Translations under genes and position numbers: made by a program
Source of the DNA: Campylorhamphus procurvoides
Lineage: Eukaryota; Chordata; Aves; Passeriformes; Dendrocolaptidae
Length of the DNA: 64,000 nucleotides
Direction: 5' to 3'
Assembly (NCBI GenBank): GCA_013396655.1
Contig: WBMV01005982.1
Coordinates: 62,543-126,542 of the forward strand
Notes under the pieces: generated by a model
What the model saw: only the letters and a program-made list of their open reading frames with translations
Database searches by the model: none
What the model was told of the DNA's origin: nothing
Shown: one piece after another, positions 51,901-62,959 of the stretch
Numbering within the stretch: the first letter of the stretch is position 1
How the letters are laid out: each line of letters begins with the position of its first letter

Positions 51901-54869
51901 AAAAGTTTTAAGTATATTTTTAAAATTGTGGTAAGAAAATGATATGTGTGGTGTGTTTCCCAGAGATACAAGAAAAATTACTAGAAAATGTCCTGTGTGT
52001 TTTCTTGACATTTAAAAATTTTGTTTGTGTCAGGGAAGTCCATGGTAGTTCAGCTTAACCTGACTTTCTGTAAAAGGGATCAGGTCTCCCAAGTGGAGTG
52101 GTTCTGGTATTAATTCATGTTCCTTTTTGATAAAAAAAGTACCACTGGAGCATCTTTTTTCCTTTTTATTTTTTTTTTTTTTTAATAATCTTGAAGCAGA
52201 AATGACAAATACTTCCGATTCTCAGAAAAGAGTGATCTAATTTCAGCTCTGTAGAAAAGAAAGTTTTTAAAGGTTCCTAAAGTGCTGGCTGGATATAATC
52301 AGAGCAACACACTGTGTGCATGGATTTCTGTGCATAGCTGGGCCCCTGGCCTTTCAAATTCTGTACATCAAGTGCTGAACATGAAGCAGATAAGAGTAAG
52401 ACAGTCAGCTGCAGTTCGAGGGTTATTGCTATTACGATTGCTCCCATGCATTCACACCCATGCTAAGAAAGCCAAGAAAAAGACCTCTTTCCTTTCTCCA
52501 ATATTACAATAAGGTTTTTCCTTCCTCCTGAAATGCAGAAGTGACAGGCTGGTAGGCGCTGCTGGTGCAAGATGCTCTTGGGGAGTTCATTTCCCAAAGT
52601 AAGAATATTGATGATGATGCATTCCCAGCACTGGTTTATAAATCAGCTTTTATTTGTGTGTGTCTGTAGTTGCACAGAGTCTGCAGAAGGATGGAAGGAG
52701 AGTTGTTTTCTGCAATGTCCTCACCCTTTTCCCATCCTGGGTTTGGTTTCCAAATATTTTTTGTATTGCACTGGTCATGGTCAGCCATAGCCCAGGAGGA
52801 CATGTCTCTGGCGTGCTGAGCATGCTATAAAAATGCCACAAACGATGAACCCTGCACAAAGAGATTCCAGTCTTTAGCCAACCTTTTTACAAATGCACAG
52901 CTTCCAATGGAAAGTGGCTGACTAGGAAAAATGTGCTTTTCTGTGAAAGACACAAACAAAACCTGAAGTTTTGACCTTCAACCTGAGTGAATATGCGGTC
53001 TCTCTACAGGCTATATTTTAGCAAAGGTGACAAACTTGCAGTGGCAGAAACTGTGACTTTCTTGATTTGTAAAGGACCAGATTAAATCTGCCAGTAAATA
53101 AAGACAATAAAAAGAAGTGCTGGAACATTTAAATAGGGTTTTTTTTACTTGCTGCATTGGGAACTCAAAGGAAAATTTGTTTTGCATAGTTACTAATTTT
53201 TTTTTATGTCCTAAGGGCAAGAGAGGTCAGCTTAACAAATGTTTTTGTTCTGCTTTTTTCTCCTGTTCTTTTGCACATGCATTATTTTTAGCCTATATTT
53301 TGTTTATTCTTTCAGAAAAGAGAAAGGTAAAGCTTAGCTAAGACATCATCCTTAGAACTATAACTCTGTTCAAGTTCTGAGATATATTTTTACTTTTTTA
53401 AATTTGACGATCATGATATTTTTTCACTGCCTAAAACTGACAAAGTACAAACGTGCTGATCCCTATCATTGCTGCTCCTTCATTTCTGAACAGGTCTTTG
53501 CATATCCTATCAATGAGCTGATCAAACTGGTGACACTGGGATTTCGTGCCTTTTGACAGCTGAAACTGCTGTGCTTTTCTCAAGCTAATTATTGTTTTCA
53601 AGGGGCAGTCACTATCAGATTCTACAAGCTCCTTTTTCCACCCCCACATCAAGCTAGAAATACTTAAAAGGTTTGCCTCTCTGTCCCTCCCTCCACCTAC
53701 TAAGATTACTTTGAGAATAAAAGAAATGGTAGTTAGTATGAAATGTTGAGGTGTTGCTTCATATTTAAATTAATGTACAGGAACTAAAAACCCCCGACTA
53801 TTTCTGAATCATTCAATAGAGATTTTGCAATTTTATACAAAACACTGTCTTGAATGGGCTTTTTGGGTCTCTGCTACTGCAAGCTCCAGCTACCCTTTAA
53901 TGGTACTATTTTAAAATGAGTCTTGCCTCATATTCCCTTAAAATCTTTGCAGGAAATGTGGTTTGTCTTTCCTCAGTTCTTTAGTAAGCCACAACAGTTA
54001 TGGATTTAGTAGATGTGTTTATCAAGGGTCAAATACAAAAAGAATTCTTTTTTTCTGCATAGAATCTAATTGCTTTTCTTATTTGGTTGCTTTCCTTGAA
54101 TTTTGTAGTGGCTCCATCTTCCTGTTAATTACCTGCTATACAGAGGCACTCAGGCAGTTTTCTGTACCTTTCCCCTCCAGCTGATTTGCACTGTCTATCT
54201 CTGTTTGGGGTGGGAAGAAGTTTAGGGATAGAGAGGTTATCACTATTCAATCTGTATCATTAATGTTACATTTCCCATCCTAACAGCAGTTCTACAAGGT
54301 GGATTAGTTCGTATTAGTGTAGTGAAAAATACTTAAAATTCAATAAAAACTGTAGAAAAAAATAAATCTTGATTTTTGCCTTGCAGTTTGTATTTTCTTT
54401 TATAGGTGTTGTTTCTGGCATATTTTCCTGTGTAAAGATTGCAGCCTTGTGTTATATCCATGTCTAGCCTAGATGGGGATTTCTAAAACAAGAGCTTTGT
54501 ACAGAGCTCTGCAACAAATCAGTGCTAGCTCTTCTGCAGCTACATGCTTCAGTTGTGGACAAACAATGAGTTACTGTTAAGAAATTGCATTGTAAAATAG
54601 CAGAAATTGTCAACTAAATTATTATAAAGTATTATGAACTATAGACCTTCATTTACTGCAGGGTGAGGGAAAGAAACTCTCACAGGTTTGAGTGGCTATA
54701 GACAGAAAGGCTCTATATTTTAATCTGTATTTGTTTACAAATTCTAGAAAATTAACTGAGAAATTTACCATGTTTTCCTACTGCTAAGGATACTAAAACA
54801 AATAAATTAATGAGAACAACAGCTACTCTTTTATTGAAAAACATCCCTTTCCATACTGCTTTATAGGGG
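48953..54869. other. Unique AT-rich noncoding sequence
   Basis: No supported gene. T-rich tracts at 49879-49890, 50287-50300 and 52169-52183; a TTG/TTA trinucleotide-like patch at 50783-50818; a perfect 10-bp tandem duplication (CTGAAGACAG twice) near 49990. Around 50960-50990 an X-box-like CTATGGCAAC and a SOX-type AACAAAG are adjacent. Confidence 0.6.
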
Positions 54870-54902
54870 AAAAAAAAAAAAAAGAAAGAAAGTAAAAGAA
54901 AG
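54870..54902. repeat. A14 and (GAAA)n tract
   Basis: Fourteen A (54870-54883) run into GAAAGAAAG and related purine repeats. No retroposon body is recognised upstream. Confidence 0.85.
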
Positions 54903-56009
54903 GAGTCAGAGAAAAGGAAGAATACAGATCCTAGAAGCATAATCTGCTGCAATTTACACATTATATAGCCTGGAGTTTAATTTGATGGATTTGGAGGAAG
55001 CATTACACAGTATTATCACTTTCATTCTGCAAAATTTGTATTTGTCCATTAAGCAAATAACATGTACTCCACTTACAACTTTTACAAAGGGTGGAAATCT
55101 GTTCTGAGAAGGGTTAGCAGACATGCAAAATGGAAGGGAGATAGCAAAAAAGAGTGTAGTTGTAGCTTTTCCATCCTCAAAAAGTAATAGGAAAAAAGAA
55201 AGCCCTTTTGCTAGTGGCCAGCTTTAAATATGTGATTCTCACTTACGCAAGATGCTGCTAGAGGAATTCCTTGGCTCTCATTAACATGAAATAATCCCTC
55301 TAGACTTCACACACAGCAGACATACACAGATATATATGCATTTCTACTGTGAGTTGCACATTTCCAACTGCAAAACAATACACAGTCTACAGTGGCTCAT
55401 TGAGCAAAAGATTTTAGGTTCCCAATATCTTTTCAGGCAATACTTTTTTTGTTTTGAGAACAGTGTTGCGAAAGTTTGTTTGGAGTAATGTAGAGTGATT
55501 ATCTTCAGTGCTGCAGCTTGAGTGCTGCTTGTTTTTCCCATTTACTAGACACAGAGTGCCAACTTCAGAAGCTACATTGAGCTTTTGTTTCTGCCATAAC
55601 CTTATGGTCTGTTATGAAGGTGAGTTAGTTGGAAGATGGTGAGAAGAGGGACAAACTCTTGGTAAAACACACAAAACTTTTAAAGCATTATTTAGAAATC
55701 TGGGTGATAGAGTTCCCTATAAACCCCCAAATTCCAACTGAAAACAGTCATAGCCAGCTACAGCATCTTCCTGTTCACAACCCATGACCTTGTGAGTGCG
55801 ATGAAAACTGAATAGCTTGCATTACAGCCAGTGAGGACCATTTTAATGTGAGGTACTGCTGTTATGACCTGCAAAAGTCTCAAAGCATTGGTATGTCCTG
55901 GGCTGTCCCCAGGCATCTGAGATCTTCTCTGGAGGAAATCTGTTTGCAGCAAGTATATGTGCTTGAGAGCTAAAAGAATCTGAGCTTGAATTTTGCTCAG
56001 GGACAGGCA
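54903..56009. other. Unique noncoding sequence
   Basis: No supported gene or dispersed repeat. Confidence 0.6.
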
Positions 56010-56086
56010 AGGTTGGGGTTTTTTTGTTTGTTTGTTGGGGTTTTTTTGTGTTTTGTTTTTTTGTTTGTTTGGTTGGTTGGTTTTTT
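56010..56086. repeat. G/T-rich low-complexity tract
   Basis: TTTG, TTTTG and TTGG units on the plus strand (GGGGTTTTTTTGTG, GTTTGGTTGGTTGG). The complementary strand gives a spurious K/T/Q-rich frame at 55843-56094. Confidence 0.85.
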
Positions 56087-56230
56087 CCTAACAAATTAAA
56101 TTTTTCTCTCTCCTTATGTTTCTGAGTTCCTAGCTTGCTAAACCAGCCTTTTTATCTTTTTCCAATTTCTTTTCAGGCATACACCCTCTGCAGCAGGAGG
56201 AGGTATGAGAAAGTTGAGGCCATTGCATCA

Positions 56231-56268
56231 GAAAAAAAAAAAAAAGAAAAAAGAAAGAAAAAAGAAGG
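56231..56268. repeat. A/G-rich tract
   Basis: A14 (56232-56245) followed by GAAAAAAGAAAGAAAAAAG-type purine sequence. Confidence 0.88.
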
Positions 56269-56872
56269 ATTCAGCATTGAACAAAGCTGGTAGGAGAGGA
56301 TGGAGTCATGTTGTCAGACACTGGTTAACAGGCCAAAACAGCCAGATTCTGACTCCTCTGAATGCTCCATTGATGTCAGCCAATGTAGATCTGTAGCTCT
56401 ACTTGGAGGCATTGCACAGGGACTGATTACCATACTGAGGACCCTAGCAAGGCCAACACAGGAGGGACAGAATAATATAAACTCTGGGTCCATTTACATT
56501 AACTTCCCTGGCCTACAAAGTCAGGGGAATTTTTTGCCTCTAGGTTTTTCTCCATTTGGACCCAGACTCTTCCACCTAGATAAATGGTGGATAAAAGCTC
56601 TGATGCCTCTGGTGAGCTGCTGCAGGTATCATTTATGGAGATGATGAAGTAGAATGGAAGGGTCTGGAGCAGGATCAGATTGTCTAGAAGGTCTCTACTT
56701 GTTTTTTTGTGAGAGACCTACCTTTTTTTCTTTCCACCTTTGTGGTTCCCCAGCATACCCTCCATTACATATAAGCATTTTCTATAGAAAATGGATCAGG
56801 CAAGGTTCAAATTGTATTTATTAGGGCATTCACAAAAAACATTCTTGCTGAACATAAGTTACAAGTAAAATT
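56269..56872. other. Unique noncoding sequence
   Basis: The plus-strand 114-codon frame (56300-56644) has no recognisable domain and sits in slightly GC-richer DNA. No supported gene. Confidence 0.55.
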
Positions 56873-57115
56873 TTAAGCATGTGCTGATTCTGCTTCTAAC
56901 CTCACCTTGCAACATGGGCATTCGGACGTCAAAGGAGTGATGGTAACCATGTAAAACCAGAGCCTGGCGTGTGCCACACACCCTGGTCGGCTGTGGAGTA
57001 CAAGCTCCCCATCAGTCAAGTAGGTGTGAATTACAAAGCTGAAATTTACTGTGTGTGAGTGCTGAGGCCTATCATATGTGTTATGGGTAGTGTGCTCTCC
57101 AAGTGTGTGACCCAC
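56873..57115 (-). other. 80-codon open frame, coding status unsupported
   Basis: The frame reads HTLGEHTTHNTYDRPQHSH, then NFSFVIHTYLTDGELVLHS and ECPCCKVRLEAE. It has a balanced composition, which stands out from the F/K/L-biased chance frames of the window, and the other two minus frames are closed. CTGCAG precedes it (near 57116) and a GTGAGG follows at about 56903, so an exon is formally possible. I do not recognise the product. Confidence 0.15.
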
Positions 57116-57560
57116 CTGCAGATATGCTAAGACACTCTGCTCTGCGGTAGCTTTTTTTTCCCTGCTGAAGTCTTACTCCTTTGTAAAAAGTAATCTGATG
57201 TCTTGTACCTTAAAGCCCTTCTGATGACTTTGTTTGTGAAGAGCCATTTCTGAATGTTTTTTCTGTTTGGTTTTTGATCGTTTAGTTTTTCTTGCCATGA
57301 AGGTGTTATTACTTAGACTCTTTTGTGTTCTTGCAGACAGAGGAAACAAAACAAAATGATGGCTATAACTAAGAAATTTAGGTTATGTAAGTTTGCCAGG
57401 CTATTGTTCTAATGAGAAAAAAATCAATTGGTTATCATATCATCTCTCTCATAATGGTCTGTATTGATGATTGATCCTCGCAATAATCTGTTATCATCTA
57501 GTTTTATCCCCTGTAATAGTATTTTCATTTACTCTTGTCAAATTGCTACAATTTCTGGGT
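57116..57560. other. Unique noncoding sequence
   Basis: Nothing recognised. Confidence 0.55.
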
Positions 57561-57631
57561 TTTTTTTTTTATTATTTTTGGGAGTGTGGGTTTTGTTTTG
57601 GTTTTGTTCTGTTTTGTTTTGGTTTTTTTTC
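57561..57631. repeat. T- and G/T-rich low-complexity tract
   Basis: A T-rich run, then TTTTG units (GTTTTGTTTTGGTTTTG) and a final T run. Confidence 0.85.
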
Positions 57632-59851
57632 CAGTCAGTTTTAAAATTAGCCTTAAAAATTGCTGTGCCACAGACTGGGAAGTTCAGCCAAGGGAGAGAA
57701 CATAGAGCAGTACTTTTTAAGAAAGATGCAACATTTGGGATATTTCTCTGTAATTGTACACAGTTACTGAAAACCTGCTTTTGAAGAACCTCCTCAGCTT
57801 AATTACATGTAAACTGTTTTCTTCAATTTTCTCTAAGCTACTTAATTAAAAAAAACCCCCAACTTATTTTCATATTTTGTGACAGTATTTTTCCAGTACA
57901 AGGGTTTGCTAGATAAATTACAGCCTTGTGCCTCTTGCAAAACTGCAAGGACTGGAACAGAAAACTCACAATATATTGGTACTGTCTTCTCTACATTGTT
58001 CCCTCTGCATCTTTTGACTGCAAAAAAAAATGATTCCCTTTAGTGTTCATACTTCATGACAATTCAAAGGTCAGGCTCAGCTGACAAGCTTAGACAGCTT
58101 GGTCACCTGTTGCTTGTTAATATGATATTTTCTGTTTTCAAATGGTGTCTCTCCACCCACATCCTCTTTTCTGGGGTAATGGAAATGATGTACTTAGCTA
58201 AGTACAAAAACATCCAATCTCCAAAATGTGTCAGTCATGTAGTCTTAAAAATGTTGGAGTTGATTTAGAAATGTAAGTGGGAATGCTCATGAAGATGATG
58301 AAGCAAAGCAGTCTCTGAGAGTTATTGTTTTTTACAGGCAAAATGACAAGTAAGGAGACACAGCCAATAAATGAAAATGGTGAATTTTGAGGAGCAAATA
58401 TACAACATATGTATTTTATATTGTTGATTTGCCTGAAAAAATGCAATTTGACATAGAACTTACATGTTTTATCATGTAGGGATGCTAAGATTTCTGATTG
58501 AAGAAGGCAAGATTTTGATAAATATCTAACAAGTCTATGATTTCTGGCAAGAAAAAAAAATGTGCAGTGTAGGAGAAGTCTATAGCTTCTGTTTTTGCCA
58601 TATTTCTTGAACTCAGCCTCTTAGAATTTGTGACACGAAGCACAGATCCAAATATATTTAGTGCAAGAGTTAGCAGAAGCTAATGTGCTATGTCAGAAAA
58701 CTGAATCTCTTGATTTTTGTGTGTGAAGTGATTATGGTGAGAGGGAATATGTTCAGACCCAGATACAGAAAGTGGAAACATCAGATTAAAATGAGAGCAT
58801 TATTTTTCTAAAGAATTATAATGAAAATATTTGAGAGAGGCCACTTCACAGCCAAAACATATCCTTAGCCTCAATAAATACTTATTTTCAAGCTTATTAA
58901 GATCCTGTTTTAAGTTGGCACTTCTGATTACAGCAGTAATTTGTTCCTGGTGTTAATCTCAAGGACTATGAACTAGCTTTACACAAACAGCTCCCATTCA
59001 AGTACTGCATCACTTTTTGTATTTATGAAACCTGCTGCTGGTTTTCTGGTATTTTTACAGAATGTCCTAGAATTTTAATACAGTGAAAATTTTCTATCTA
59101 TCAATCTATAAAATATATATATAAATANTTCTTTCATAGGACATAATTTCCTTACTATAGTGATATGTGAATTGAATCCTCAGTTTGGCAATTGCTAGAA
59201 AATAATTGTAATCCAAATGAGGGAGTAAGTAATATCAAATGATGTAAGGAATAAGCATACATCTTGCACACAAAACAGCATCAAGATGCAGCTACAAAAA
59301 AGTATCGATGTAGAGCAATCAATGCTGCAGACAATATCTTTTAAATCTGTCATGCTGCCTTTTGCCCTTTATATTAAATCAAAGAGAAAGAGCTATAATG
59401 AATGAGCACGTCTTTATTCTTGTCGGCACCAGTTCTGTAGAAAACCTGGCAATATGACATTTAACATGATTAATTCTATGTTGTACCTCCAGTTTGTCTT
59501 TTCCCAGCTACATGCATAAAGAGTTTTCATTATTTAAAAACCTGAAGCCTAACATAAATTGAGACTAATTCCAAAAGTTATGCTGTAAGATAACATACTC
59601 AAAAATAAAAGGTTAGTCATATATTTTCAATAATATGTCTAAAACTTCCATGTTTATCTTTTTTCTCCCTTTTACAATATTGTTTAATAAAGTGAAAGTG
59701 CTTAAAATTGTGAATACAAGTCTGGTCAGTTTATATCTAGTGTCTTAACATGTTTTCTGCATTAAAAATAGCACATAACCGAAAGAAATCTCTAGGTATT
59801 AGAGCATACCATGCACTACACTGTGCAAAACTTTGATATTTTCTCTTTGTA
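57632..59851. other. Unique AT-rich noncoding sequence
   Basis: No supported gene. A short (TA)n patch at about 59112-59127 is followed by one ambiguous base (n) at 59128, the only one in the window, probably a sequencing or polymorphism artefact of the repeat. Confidence 0.6.
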
Positions 59852-59867
59852 TCAGAAGGGGGCACTA
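59852..59867 (+). promoter_or_regulatory. Putative CTCF-binding site
   Basis: TCAGAAGGGGGCACTA matches the established CTCF core (of the type CCASYAGRKGGCRS) in the whole right half, AGGGGGCACTA, and partly in the left half. A G5C-R-CTA core is rare in such AT-rich DNA. If bound, it would mark a loop anchor or boundary with the motif in plus orientation. Confidence 0.4.
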
Positions 59868-60889
59868 GTGATCCATTACAAATAGGCAGTGTGACATTGC
59901 TTTTGTTGTACCATATCCACTATTACTAATAATGATAATATAATACTCCATTTGATATTGAGGGCATTTGTGTGCAAATTAAGATTATAAATATATAATG
60001 ATAATTCAAAAAGTTAAATAATTAGTTGATTACATACAAATATTATGTTTTCTCTCATTGTCTTTTCATATTATTATAGGTGCACAGTCCTTACAGTTCT
60101 TTTACCATCTATAACAGTGAGCTTATGACGATTATTTAATACCTAATTTTGATGATTTCTAACCTTAAGTAGTTGAACTCCAGTTGTAAAGAATATTGAT
60201 AAAATTGGTTAATCTATTTGTGGAAAAGTTTGAAAGTTGTATTTCACTGTTACAAAAACCATTTATGTATTGTGAGATTTAAATTATTTTATAGGTATTA
60301 CAACAAAGATAATGTGTTACATAATGGTATAATAATATTTTTGTTGTTCCATATCAAATTAAATGGATGGAAAAATATTCTTTATCATGATGCTTACTAG
60401 TTTTTCTAGTTGGTTTCTCTGATTCTGTATGTTTTAGCAGATTTATTAGTATTGCTTTCTATAAACTTGAGGTGGCTTTGGCATTTCATAGAATCAGCTT
60501 TCGTATGTGAGCTATGTGAGCAAGAAAAAGTGATGAAGATAATATGGCTTCTAGTCTTTGTATTCATTACCTTGTTGTCTATAGGATAAAAACTGGAAAA
60601 TTGCACAAAACTGCAAAACCAAAAAATGTAACTCAGTAACAGCAGGAAAACTAGCTGAATTTTTGATTTGGGTGTTGCTAGGTGATACTATATTTCAATA
60701 AGATACATACTTGTTAGATATGTAGATAGAAGCATTCGTGAAATAGTATCTAACCACAGAAAATTAGATGCTCTTTTGAATTGTCCACTATTATTTTCGT
60801 CTACAGAAATGTGTGTTCAAGGAGGAACTGAATTTAGAACTCAATAAAGTGAGTCAAGTTTCACACGTAAATGCAATGGTTTCCGAAAT
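59868..60889. other. Unique AT-rich noncoding sequence
   Basis: No supported gene. CATAGAATCA at 60487 recalls a CR1 tail but has no CR1 sequence next to it. Confidence 0.6.
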
Positions 60890-61015
60890 TAAAAAAAGTA
60901 CAGATATGAACTTTCACAAATCTCAAATATTATTTAGGGCCAAACCCAGCTCTATTAAAATTATTTGCATATTATTAGCCTGTTGTTTTGTTCAAAATGC
61001 AATTAAATCCTAAAA
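60890..61015. promoter_or_regulatory. Possible conserved noncoding element with octamer
   Basis: An exact octamer in minus orientation, ATTTGCAT (60963-60970), sits in AAAATTATTTGCATATTATT, followed by a GCAATTAAATCC block. Motif-level inference only. Confidence 0.22.
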
Positions 61016-62959
61016 TGTCAGTAAGAAGAAAGTTTCATTGTACTTTAAAGGCAACTTCAAGGTATATATTAACAAGTACAGATAAGTGCTTTATGTGTGC
61101 ATACAACCATGCATTTTTCAAATGAAAGTGCACTTTTTCATGCAGGAAAATTTAGTCATTCCAGATCAGCCATTTAAACCAAGCAAGCACATACGTGACC
61201 TCATACCCTTGAATCTTAGGTTCTTTTATTTCAATTTTCCTAACACCAGCAGTCCTTTCCAGATAATTATCTATGAAAGTTGCTGCCAGGATAACTGGAA
61301 ACTCATTGTTTTCTAATGAGAGAACCTATTTGAAGACCTGCCTATCTTGCCAGTTTTCAGTGAAACCTGCCTTTTTTTTTTTTTCAAATATGACAAAAGC
61401 CTATCAAACAAGGAGTTTTCAAAAAAAAGGAAATTAGTCAAGCTATCAGAGTATTTTTTCCTCCAGTCTAGGAGTAGACAGCGTTTCTATTTTACATTAT
61501 CTCTAGTCACTGAATTGACTGTATAACCTCCTTAGGTATAATATATTGATAGTGGTAATACTGTAGAAATATGGAGCTTACATAGGCTTTGGAGTGTTTT
61601 TCAGAAGCTAAACAAATAGATGTATAGATTAACACCCCATGAATTACCTAGCTCTGCTACCTGGCACTGCCTATACTGAGTCCCAGGTATTTTCATTTTT
61701 GCTGCCATCAATACTTGAATTTGAAGCCTTTCATTATAATCCAGAAGCAGACTGAGAGCCTGCAAACTGTCTCATCTTAATTCAGTAATCACTAATTTCG
61801 AGGCTTATTTGGTATTACTTCAAATGTGACCATTCTTAACTGTTTTTGGGTTCAGCCATTTCAGCTGAGATATTTATTACTTGGTTCAGTGGTAAACATT
61901 AGGACCATATTGGAATTGACTTCTTAATGACGGAAACTTGACCTTCAAACAGACAAAACTACACTTTTGTTACTTATCTGAGCTCTATCACTTTTGAAGT
62001 CAAACAACCATTTTTCATGAAAGGTTGTTAATTTTTTATATTCCTTATTACTCCCTAATTTTTCTTCATTTAATTATCCCTGAACTAACTCATTTGTATC
62101 TATTAATGCATAAAGTCAAAACTAGTTAGGTGTATAAAACAATAAAAAATGCATTACCTATTATTCTGCTTTTCTTGTTGAAATGAAAAAGGCATGCTTA
62201 TAATTGTTCTTTCTGTACAAAAGAAGTAGACATTGTTCAGAGATGCAAAGGCATGCCTGCATCTTTCTTCTTCCTCCTCCTTTCAGTTAAACTATTTCTC
62301 TAATTCAATGCTGATTTAAAAATCACCATTTTGATTCCCCATTTCCTCAATTTTTTTCCCTGTTATTTCTTCATAAAGGAGATTTTTAGAAGAATTCTTT
62401 TTCTCCTATGGGACAAAATCTGCAAACCACACTTATATGTGCATACATAAAAATATATATATATATATGCTAATTTCTTATAATAACTATGAAAAGCTTT
62501 GGTATAAAGAGGATATTATTCATGTGTTCAAAATTATATTGTGCTTAAATTAAAAACCTTATTTTAGATTACTGGGGATCTACCTACTCAAGCAGGTACA
62601 TATACATTATGGAATTTCAAATTTTATCTAGTGAAAGGCAGAATTTTATTTTATTGATCATTATTGTGCCATCTGCATTTACTGCAGAAGCCAGAACTAA
62701 AAAACTCCAGCACACAAAGGTCTTCATTCCAGTCTTTACTGCAGAATTTAGATGAGATTGTCACATAATACATGCAATTTTGATGAAAGCAAAAACCAGA
62801 TATTACTCATATTTACAGTAAAGTGAATTTAAAAATACAGGACTGAAATTTCTGCAGTTATAACGCACTGAAATATGAAATATATGTGTAGTGTGAAACA
62901 ATATTAATGGTTACTGAGTTATGTCCGCTCCTAAACTGACAGGAAAAAAAAGTCAATGA
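61016..62959. other. Unique AT-rich noncoding sequence
   Basis: No supported gene. T13 tract at 61372-61384 and a short (AT)n at 62452-62468. Confidence 0.6.

Noticed and set aside
60484..60495. CATAGAATCA considered as a CR1 tail
   Set aside because: No CR1 sequence follows on either side, so it is probably chance.
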